Of a stretch of 64,000 nucleotides of DNA, positions 55,652 to 64,000 are shown in pieces. Made by a program: the position numbers and the translations under genes. The stretch is from assembly GCF_963678635.1 (NCBI RefSeq), contig NC_087063.1, positions 11,880,368-11,944,367 on the forward strand. Reading direction: 5' to 3'. The notes beneath the pieces were generated by a model. The model was not told the DNA's origin. It made no database searches and saw nothing but the letters and a program-made list of their open reading frames with translations. Source of the stretch: Symsagittifera roscoffensis. Its lineage: Eukaryota; Xenacoelomorpha; Acoela; Convolutidae. The stretch's first letter is position 1, and each line of letters opens with the position of its first letter.

Positions 55652-56080
55652 TTGGGCGGACAGCGCCACGCCACCATTGACCTCACCCCCCGTAAGAACC
55701 TGGAGCTACCATTGACAAGTGAGACCTCTAACATGGGAATGATACTCTTGAGTGCTGAAGAAAGGCAGAAGAATACATTCGAGGGGAACAAATATATGTT
55801 TCTGGGGACTCTAGATGAGAAGGTTTGGCAGGATTTCTTGAATGAATTTAATCAGGAGATGAAGAGCGAGACCACGTTAGATGACTTTAAGAAGGAACTG
55901 TGGAATACGGTGGTCAAGTTTGGAGAACCAGTGTTGATGGCCACCGGATTGGATGAGAAAGCAAAAGAGGAGTTGCTGAGTAAGATGGTCAAGCTGAAGG
56001 AGACGCGACGGAAGACCAAAGATGACGAAAGTAAAGACGGCTCTACTCTGAAAAAAGGGACTGATGTTAAAATGAAATAA
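55652..56080 (+). pseudogene. Accessory ORF E, short charged segment
   Basis: A frame of 142 codons with NKYMFLGTLDEKVWQDFLNE and a helical Lys/Glu-rich C terminus. It is not recognised and ends in TAA at 56078. Confidence 0.4.
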
Positions 56081-56113
56081 ATTGAAGGGGAGGATAAGAT
56101 CAAGACTACTAAT

Positions 56114-56902
56114 ATGATTAAGAGTACTAATATCCTTAAGGCTCGAGCAGGGAGGAGTCACGAGTTGGAAGGGTCGGACTGGGACGGAGAGATCGAATCT
56201 GTGATGATAGTGACGACACCCTCAAGCAAAGGTACGAAGTCTCGGAAAAGGAAGCGAGAGATGGAGGAGTTGAGCAGCCCGTCGGTGGATGCTGTTTCGG
56301 AAAAGAACTTGAGGGAGACCGCCTCCATGATCTTGGCGCGGTGGAAGACGACAGCATACAAGAGTAGCTCCGGACCAAGGAGGCTAACTGAAATAGCGAA
56401 AGAAATAGAGGCCTCGACAAGTCTGGTAACGGAGGAGGACTTCAAACCTCAGAAGGCAGGTTCGAAAAAGGGTTGGACGAGTGGACAAACCTGGGAAGTG
56501 GATGTGGGCCGAGAATGGATCTCAAGTGAACATCAGGCTGTCGGCAAACAAGTGTCCAATGACCCTCTTGAGAAGAACGCGACAAGAAATACGGCTCGAC
56601 CTTGTTGGGTGGCCCTAGAGACGATGAAGGATTTGGAGGACTGTCAGAAGAAGCTTGATCAAGGGGTGTCCCGCAAGCGTCGCAATTGGGCTACTAAACA
56701 GAAAGCCGAAGTCAACAAACTGGAGTTGGGAAGTCAGCTAAAGCGAACTTGGCAGAGCCTGTTGCGAGATTATTTTGAGGAGGCGATGAGAACACCTTCA
56801 TCAGTATTGCCTCTAATGGCGAATCCCTTCGTCAGAACCGCGGGACAACTGATGTTCGCATGGAGCTTAGTGGGAATAGAGTTGGAGGTCTTGACTTCAT
56901 GA
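56114..56902 (+). pseudogene. Accessory ORF F, basic/disordered then helical
   Basis: This 262-codon frame starts with a Ser/Lys/Arg-rich stretch (SSKGTKSRKRKREMEELSSP, an NLS-like run) and continues as a helical protein (ETMKDLEDCQKKLDQGVSRK, MANPFVRTAGQLMFAWSLVG). The end, near 56890, slips into the frame of ORF G. I infer it is the N-terminal part of the same polyprotein segment. Confidence 0.45.
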
Positions 56903-58887
56903 GACAGATTGAAATTAGGCAAAAAAAACCCGGAGTTCTATCAAATGCTCGTACAACACGTCGCGAGGGACAACTCCGGTCGGAGTCTGGCGAGAAGAAA
57001 AGAAGAAGAAAAGATGCCACTGGTTTCTTGAGGTGGATAATGTCTGTAATGAACAATAGCACCGTCCAAGCGTGTCATCAGAGGGCTATGGGGAGCAAAA
57101 CCATGGAGAGAAGAGTCTCCACCGTCATACGAAAAGTGTACCAGAGTACGGGAATTGAGAAGGAGGATGACTCGAGACAATCCCTAGAGAATCATAGAAA
57201 ACTGGATGAGATATGAAGATTCCACAACAAGAAGTTTGAAGAGGGGCATGACGTGCACCGCAACTTAGCCTTGGCTGAGGGTTACGCGAGACCCAATAAA
57301 AAGGGAGAGTATCAATACGTGTCTGGAGTGATGGGGATAGCGTATAATCCTTTTTTGGATTCAGAGGCCGCGAGCGCTTACAGGAATCATGAGGTGACGG
57401 AGCTCTTGAAGTTTTGGACGGAAAGGATAATTGTAATCGATCCAATGGAAAAGGAAAAACCGAGCAAGGGCCTGCTACTTGAGGCGACGCCAAAGGTGAT
57501 GAGCGTGCCGCGCTCGAGCAAAAGAGTAGAATTGAGAATGGGAAACGGAAATGGCAAGATGACTACGAATTTGGGAACGGTTTGGAAATTGCTGAGACCT
57601 TCCTGGTATCCCCATCCCCATGCAAGCTTGATTGAAGAAGTCACGGAACGAGTAAGGTTGACACCGACAAAAGATGAGGATCTGGGGATGTTGGACGTGA
57701 TACACAAATTGATCCTACCACAGCGTAAAGAGTCGGGTGGAACAACGAGTAAGCTGGGATCGGTAAGGAAGTTGGAGCCTGGTAGCTGTCTTAACTTGAC
57801 GTGCGGAGGCGGAGGGCAGACATGTGATGGACGATCTTGTGTCAGAATACAATCTTTTCAGGGAGAGGACCTGGTCACTTGGTTTGGTGATATAACAGAA
57901 AGAGAGAAGAGCGAGGTGCAGATAATGGCTGAGTGTTATATGAACACCACAGTGAATATAGCAACGGCGCTGGTGTTCTTCTCTAGAATGTGTAGTCTGC
58001 AATCACTCGAGATGCTGGAGTCTGCACACCATTTGGTGACGGCTTTGAGCGTGGAGTCGTGGCCAGGAGCGTTGCAAACCACCCAAAAACATATCAGAGG
58101 GTGGAAGATTGGTCTAGGAGCGGAGATGGGAATTCCAGTGAGCGAAGCTTATGGCTTGCCGGTAAATGCAAAGTCTTTGGTGGGATCAGTAATGGCCAAC
58201 GTATGTGGGAGCCATTATCCATTGCACATGGCAATGGTGGAGGTATCCAGCCAAAGGATACTAGTGGATAAGGCCTTCTCGGTACCCAAGTGCGTACGGC
58301 TAGGTCGAATGTCGCATCATTCACAGAGACTGTTGAGGAAGATCCTGGGAATGGTGCCGAAGGCACAAAGAGATGACTTGAGTAAAATCTGGCGAGAGGA
58401 ACTCTTGAGCTTGGGAGATGAAAATAGGAGCGATTTTGAGAGACATAATGCCATCGGAAAGCCAATGGGTAATGTCCCAATGCCGGAGGAAGATGATGTG
58501 GTGCACAAGAAGACGATGAAACTGGAGCCTCTGCTGGAAGCCTCGGGAGTACGCAATCTCCGAAGCATAGAAATTACACATGGGGAGTGCCCATGCCACT
58601 GCTTGGCACAGAGAGTGTGGTACCCAGAGCATACAAACCTTTGCTTAGTGTGGGATGTAGAAGAAATTTGGTCGATCGGGTTACCCGATCATCAGCAGAA
58701 GGTGACCATCTTGGTAGTAAGCACGATGTTGGCGTTACGATGGATCGACGAAAATGTGACGAAGTACAGGGAGTCGAAGACAGCCACGGCGGAATCGATA
58801 CACGCTATAGACTACAACAGGAGACTCGAGTTGTTTGAGACTGTATGCAAGGTATTCGCCATACCAATGGAAGTCAGGCACGTGTGA
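56860..58887 (+). pseudogene. Accessory ORF G: conserved Cys-motif protein of element 2
   Basis: One frame runs through a TGA at 57214-57216 to a TGA at 58885-58887. Key features are a CX4CX6CX4C motif at 57787-57840 (GSCLNLTCGGGGQTCDGRSC), AFSVPKCVRL, YPLHMAMVEV, EPLLEASG and GECPCHCL (58582-58605). A short hydrophobic run (KVTILVVSTMLAL, about 58700) is followed by a charged helix. A homologue on the minus strand at 62714-63952 keeps all of these. The Cys motif could bind zinc or form disulphides. No signal peptide is seen, so an envelope role is not supported. I do not recognise the family. Confidence 0.65.
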
Positions 58888-59181
58888 AGTCGCATCAGGT
58901 TCTTTCCGTGGTTTCGAGCGACGTTGACATCTTGGTTGTACATGGCGACGAAGGATCACATGAAGAAATATCAGAATGAATATCGACAGTTCCTGGCGAA
59001 GATGGTCCCGGAAGCCTTCAAGAGACCTCTGCTGACCCATCGAAATGCGATCACCACAGGTTGGAAGAGAGTTGGTAGGGTGTCTAGAGACAATGCCAAA
59101 GCAAGAGAGGCGATACTGGAGGAAGACTTGGCGAAGAACGTGAGCTTGAGCCTGCACAATTCCTTTTGCTTGAACAGGTAA
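58888..59181 (+). pseudogene. Accessory ORF G continuation after a TGA
   Basis: The same frame continues with WFRATLTSWLYMATKDHMKK, THRNAITTGWKRVGR and HNSFCLNR, then a TAA. The homologue at 62262-62713 has WFSANMTVWLY, THRNAVTT and HNSFCRNR, also behind a TGA at the equivalent position. Conservation across the stop suggests that this is part of the same protein. Confidence 0.6.
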
Positions 59182-59429
59182 TTGAAAACGAAAGGTTTAC
59201 AGAATCAGGCAGCGCGGTTGCAAGAGCAGAGGGAGTGGATGCGATCTTACGAACAATTGAGAGCATGGTAAGAAATTGTGATCAGTTCTGATGATGAGGA
59301 GGCGCTACTAAGACAGATAACGGTGTCAAATTCATCAGGCCCTAGCACTTCGAAGGCTAGGAATACGAAGTGAGCAGGGAGCTCAATGTGGGTTTCTCGA
59401 GTCTTGAGAGGGAAAAGAAGGGGCTCGAG
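59182..59429 (+). other. Element 2 end of coding region and polypurine tract candidate
   Basis: Coding-like sequence fades with an acidic segment (ISSDDEEALLRQ). At 59407-59423 a run AGAGGGAAAAGAAGGGG is the best polypurine-tract candidate, followed a few bases later by TGTGAACTCGG at 59430. Confidence 0.5.
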
Positions 59430-60369
59430 TGTGAACTCGGATAAAATCGGAGGTCACGGAAAAGAAATTTTAACGAAACAAAGTATTGTTATTAATATGC
59501 TATAGTTATTATATAAATCAAAATGCTGCATGATAATTTCCTGACTGAATAGGACAAAAAAATTCTAATCATAAGCTTCAAAAGCGGATATTTAAGGTGC
59601 AGGAATATGAAAATTTTGATTGCTGTTCAGCGATAGTGTGACAATTTTATATAGTGGTGAATTTTGGGATGTAGTTAAACTTAAGTCTGCTGCAAACTTC
59701 TGTAAATGACCACTGGCACTGTATCTTGAGCAACACTCGGTATTCTGGGCCATATCTAGGCCATATCTAAATTTCAGGCCATTGTATGTTTATATTTAGA
59801 TTTTAGGTTTAATTTCCTGGTGATTATTTTTCGGCTCCATGATTATCCACTTGAGCTCTGTCGGTTTAGTTTCCAAACTATTTAGTCCATTTTGCTTACG
59901 CTAAATTTGTAGTTAGCGTGCATCTTATGTGGGCGTTAGAAACAGTTTTTGTTCCGACGGTTTGTAAAATCTAAAGGAATTTTGTATTCGGTTGTTTTGG
60001 TTTTTTCTTTTGGTTTCCTTCACAAAATCAGTTACCACAGATAATCATCGAAATGGGTCTAGTTACAGATCATTTAAAGCCCTTTCAGTCCTGAGTCGAA
60101 CGACGAAAAATGAAAATTTTTTCTCAGTGTCGAGAAAAACCGGCTTACAATTTTTTGAAAAACCAGTTTACAATTATTATAAACCGGTTTATAACAATTT
60201 GAGCGTACAGGCTCACAATAGCTTGTGTCAGCTTAATTTATTACGTTCCACAAAGTTCAGTTGGGTCAGATAAATCGTTTTTCTATGATCTTGAGCTCAT
60301 GATCAGGTCATAAGAGATAATGTTTTTTCAAGTGAGATTTTGTGATCTGATTACCTTGTAGAGTATATT
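59430..60369 (+). other. Element 2 between polypurine tract and matched LTR
   Basis: About 940 bases with no ORF and no counterpart near the 5' end of the element. It may be the first part of a longer 3' LTR whose equivalent is missing from the truncated 5' side, or a long 3' untranslated region. Duplicated 'gccatatcta' at about 59750-59770. Confidence 0.45.
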
Positions 60370-61263
60370 TGTGCCAATCGGTCATATTTGGAAGTTTGAC
60401 CTTGAGAAACACGAAACACGCAATTTTGGAAGGAAATTTAATTTTTCAAAATTTCGAATGGAGCCTGTCATGATCAACTTTCTCGCGACAACTAAAAATA
60501 TCAAAAGAACAAGATCAGAACATCCGATTTACAATTGCGGGAAAGTACCTAAAAAGCAGCGGGAAATTGATATTCGCAATTTCAAGATACGAAATAAAAC
60601 GCGAGTAGAGCCGTCTTATCCTGAAATAGGAAAAGAAGCGATTGCGAAAGAAGATCACGATTATTCAAGCTGAACTAGAGTGAACCCTCAGTGGAAAGGT
60701 GGACAGCTGGGGTGTCCCAATGGTTCAGACCAAAACTTCATTACTAGTGTCAAAACTTGTTTTCTTTATTAAAACTGATTAGTGTTAAACTCCGCAAGTT
60801 ATCATACTTAATTCTCGAGTTGCTCATTAATTTAGTTACCCCTAATTCTCGAGTGTGCTGACATGTGAGTCCTCAATTTAGTTTTGTTGAGTGTGTTTTA
60901 TGATTGTTATGTTGAGATAAGGAGAGTTTTAGGTTGATCCATCTGAAATGGATCGAAGTTTCACTGTCTAATAAAAAGTAACAGTGCGGATTGTTCCAAC
61001 CCTGTTTTTTACGGCGTTCGTGTATTTTGGGTATTTTGGGACCTAAGTATAGGGACATTCTTATTTTCTAGAGTGGGGGGTATTTTGGTAGTGGCCTTTA
61101 AGCTTTAACGGGTTTTTAGTCTCATGTCGCAAGCGAACCGAATTGGCTCCGACCATTTTGAGGTAGAAAAACACGAGAGATAGTGTCCCTGACTCTTGAG
61201 CCAATGGTTATAGGGCCTATTCTTCTTAAGCCTCATATGTGACCGAAGTAGGCGACTGTTACA
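60370..61263 (+). repeat. Element 2 3' LTR (matched part)
   Basis: It matches the 5' LTR without the LINE, starting TGTGCCAATCGGTC and ending GCGACTGTTACA. It shows the intact site where the LINE inserted in the other copy (CTGACATGTGAGTC, about 60860). Confidence 0.88.
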
Positions 61264-62261
61264 CGTCATTAATTCGATTTTTTAAAATTTAGGAATTTTC
61301 GAATCCTTCAGCCTTCACGATTTGTCCAATCGTCCGAATAACGCTCTTAATCCTTCAAAACCGCCAATTCGGAAGGTTCGCTGCTAAAAACTCGAAACTG
61401 AATTTTCGTCCATTCTGGTCGAATGTCACATACTCCCCGGACAACCCGGTCAATGTCCCCATTGAATCTCGCAATATTTGTAAAATTGATACAGTGTCAT
61501 CGAACAGAATTTACAAAATGCACGAAATTACTTTTACCCGCGTCATATCGAGTCACTGCATAATATAAATGGCGTCATACTACATTGCTATAGCCTTCTA
61601 ATTTTATTCAATAATCTGCACTTTGAGGATATGACTTAGGATAAAACATTTTTTCTGACTTCCAAAGTCATTGCCCTGATTTAAAACTTTTTCTCTTAGG
61701 TTTTAAAAGGTGTTAGTTTGCAGGACAGTCCTGCCAACCAACAAGCTAAAATTATCCGACTATGCTTCTTCCCTTCGGAAATTTTAGTTGTTTTTGTCCT
61801 GAATATTAAAATTAAGGAACTCTGTGGTTAGAAAGAACAATGAAACAATCTCCCTCTTCAAGAGATTACCCAAGCCTTTCATGTCACCACAAAGTGATCA
61901 GTTCTCCTAGTTGATTAAAAACAATCATGCAGGCCGGAATAATTACATATATTCTTTACTCAAACCTTTCTAAACAAATAGTAAGTGTCTCTAAAGCCAC
62001 TAACTAAAATCAAAATGCAAATTTATAAATGCAACAAATTCTTTAATAATTAAAACTCAACTAAATGTTTCAGTTTTCAATTACAACTTGGTTGCTTAGT
62101 TTTTCACTTGAGTTTTCCCACACACATAAAAAAATTCTGAGTTTTAACTCCTTCTCTTTTGTCCCCTCTTTGTTTTTTCTTTTTTAGTCGTTTAGAAGTT
62201 CTAAAACTTCCAAATTCTTCTAATTTTGTTTCTCTTTACATTTTGTCTCTACGGCCATTCG
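61264..62261. other. Spacer between two oppositely oriented elements
   Basis: No ORF. On the minus strand 62180-62145 is purine-rich (AAAGAGGGGACAAAAGAGAAGGAG-like, broken by few pyrimidines) and could be the polypurine tract of the minus-strand element. If so, 62140-61264 would be part of its LTR. No second copy is available in the window to prove this. Confidence 0.4.
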
Positions 62262-64000
62262 TCAATGTTCCGTCTCCTCCTCCTGTGACATTGACTCTGC
62301 ATTTTCAGTTTCTGTGTCTTGCAACACATCGTTAGCTATTCTGACGCTTTTGGAAGCAGTCCTCCAACACTTCTGCTCTTCTACCCTCTGTTTATAACAA
62401 TGTAGGTGATCCACGTTAGATTCTCTGTTCCTGCAGAAGCTGTTGTGGGGACTCAACGTCACGTTTCTCTCCAAATCTTCCTTCAACATCTCATCTTTTT
62501 CCTTTCCACTACGTTCACTTGTCCTGGAAATTTTCTTCACCGCAGTGGTCACAGCATTTCGATGAGTCACAAAAGCTCGCTGAAAGCTCCTGCCCCAATG
62601 TACAGCTGATACCCACTGTACACTCTGCCGTGCTTCGACATATGCTTTTTTGCATACTCGTACAACCATACAGTCATGTTGGCGCTAAACCATGACATCA
62701 GTCGTCTTCTTGCTCATATCTTTTTTACTTCCATAGGAATGTTCACAATCTTGCACGTTGTCTCAAAAAGATCTAAATCTTTTAGATAATCCAACTTCTG
62801 CAATTGTTCTCGCGTTGGCGCCTCCTGTCTTTTGTTCTCTCTCACATGAGCCTCCAGCCACCTTATCGCCATCATAACTCCCACTATCACTATTGTTATG
62901 GGCCGTGATGAGTCTGGTAAACCCATGGAGAGCAGCTCTCCAGAGACCCAGATCAACACCAGATTACTACGCCCGGGATATCACCATGTTTGCAGCAAGC
63001 AGTGGCAGGGAAACTCATCATGTGTCAACATGATGCTGCTCCAATTACGCTTTCCCGAAGCTTCCAGTAATGGTTCCACTTCCATCATCACTTGGTGGAC
63101 TTCAGCATTCTCGTCTACTGTATTGTAATCTGTAACGGTTGGTCCTCTCTGTTTCTGTCTCTCAAAGTCACTGAAGTTCACACTCACGTATCCCATGAAC
63201 TTCCTTCCCAGTATTGATTCCGACTCCTCCTTTGTTCTGTCCGGAACTGCTGAGAACATTTTACACAGTAACTCGTAAGATTTTCTTCTCGTTAGTCTCA
63301 CACACTTTGGCACTGAGAAGGCTTGATCCACGATCGTTCTCGTACTCTTTACATCCACAGCTACAAAATGCACCGGGTATCTGCTCTTGCACATTGGAGG
63401 TAATGTCGATCTCAACAAATATCGTGCTCCTGATGTTCTACGATAAGTTTCACTGTGTCGGATGTTCATTTCCGCCTCGATCGCTTCCCTCCGTTTTCCT
63501 ATGTGCTTTTGCTCAGTTTGCAAAACTCCTGGGAACACTACTACACTGATGGCTGTGACCATCTCATGTTTCTGTTCTAGATTCAATAGTGACTCTAAAG
63601 AACCAAACATGCTGTAGAATCCTAGTGCAGTCACTAGATTCACCTCGGTTCCTCCATGGCAATCTGCGATCAGTTCCGTTTCCGTCCTTGCTTTCATCAT
63701 AACGTTCCCAAACAATATCGTCAACTGCTTGTGTTGTCTCTCTAGGGTTTTCACGCAATCCAGACTTCCACAAACGTGACCTTCCAGTCCACAGACTTCT
63801 GCCATACAGCTACCAGGTTTTACCCAGTCGTCTGGTCCCCAGCCAGGCAACTCCACTTTGTCTTCCCCGTTGCTCCTAGAGGCTGTTGTCATCACATTAT
63901 AAATGATGTTCAGGTCACGCAGGTTACAGTCTGCGTTTAGCTCCCTCTGCACGTCCTGTGTCGCTCGTAGTAGCGAGTCAGCATTGGGACTAGGACACCA
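62262..64000 (-). pseudogene. Element 3: divergent copy of the accessory Cys-motif protein, cut by the window edge
   Basis: Reading from 64000 down, one frame (to 62981) has GSCMAEVCGLEGHVCGSLDC, the same CX4CX6CX4C as ORF G (63808-63755), then AFSVPKCVRLTRR, EPLLEASG and EFPCHCLL. It crosses a TGA (62983-62981) in frame, continues with PITIVIVGVMMAIRWLEAHV and stops at a TGA (62716-62714). WFSANMTVWLY follows behind it. A frame change near 62640 leads to THRNAVTT and HNSFCRNR, and the frame ends at 62262. Identity to ORF G is roughly 40-50% by eye, so this is a separate lineage and not a recent duplicate. Its upstream part lies outside the window. Confidence 0.7.

Larger units (their letters stand above)
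41965..61263 (+). mobile_element. Element 2: giant Ty3-like LTR element with accessory region and no visible integrase
   Basis: Terminal direct repeats of about 895 bp (TGTGCC...TTACA) bracket 16 kb of internal sequence. In order these hold a repeat-rich leader, gag with two zinc knuckles, protease (DTGA), RT (YVDD) and RNase H. About 7 kb of accessory reading frames follow. No HHCC zinc domain or DD35E integrase is recognisable. The copy has stops and frameshifts in most frames, and a LINE sits inside the 5' LTR. No matching target duplication flanks it (TAATT left, CGTCA right), so one end may be truncated or recombined. Confidence 0.85.

Noticed and set aside
57253-58887. Envelope glycoprotein for element 2
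   Set aside because: Position and Cys residues were suggestive, but there is no signal peptide, no furin-like site and only a short hydrophobic run followed by a charged helix.
56860-59181. Alternative genetic code with TGA as Trp
   Set aside because: The host exons and both elements use TGG for Trp, the GT14 gene ends in a normal TGA, and other stops in element 2 include TAA and TAG. Readthrough or CpG decay explains the shared TGA better.
41960-61268. Target-site duplication for element 2
   Set aside because: The five bases on the left (TAATT) and right (CGTCA) do not match, so none is claimed.

Overview
The window is animal nuclear DNA. It is AT-rich, its genes are split by GT-AG introns, and it is dominated by LTR retroelements, LINEs, tRNA-derived SINEs and foldback repeats. 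Nothing visible fixes the species; an invertebrate with a repeat-rich genome is the likeliest source. No bacterial operon, CRISPR or phage structure is present.

Three host genes can be supported, all on the minus strand. (1) A five-exon Golgi beta-1,6-N-acetylglucosaminyltransferase (GT14/GCNT type) lies at 6641-21142; its two introns of over 6 kb hold a 544-bp tandem array, a LINE relic, foldback elements and SINEs. (2) A three-exon ATG12 (ubiquitin-like autophagy modifier) lies at 31578-34441. (3) An intronless 303-codon histone H3 variant with a tail of about 215 residues, probably a centromeric H3, lies at 40206-41117.

Between and around them sit mobile elements. Element 1 (23410-31087) is a Ty3/gypsy-type LTR retrotransposon with 339/338-bp LTRs and a 5-bp target duplication, inserted into an older dispersed repeat. 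Its gag-pol is broken, but an extra 340-codon ORF with nuclear-localisation and SUMO-interaction-like motifs is intact. A LINE relic (about 34900-38470) lies upstream of ATG12.

Element 2 (41965-61263) is very large: about 17.8 kb once a nested LINE is subtracted. Terminal repeats of about 895 bp flank a leader containing a 15/21-bp minisatellite, then gag with two zinc knuckles, protease, RT and RNase H. About 7 kb of accessory reading frames follow, with no integrase that I can recognise. The start of this region looks like pieces of SGNH-hydrolase domains. Its end encodes an unrecognised protein with a CX4CX6CX4C motif. A divergent copy of that end protein lies in the opposite orientation at 62262-64000, running off the window. 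The two copies share the Cys motif, several signature peptides, and an in-frame TGA at the same place. This accessory module is the best candidate for an undescribed system.
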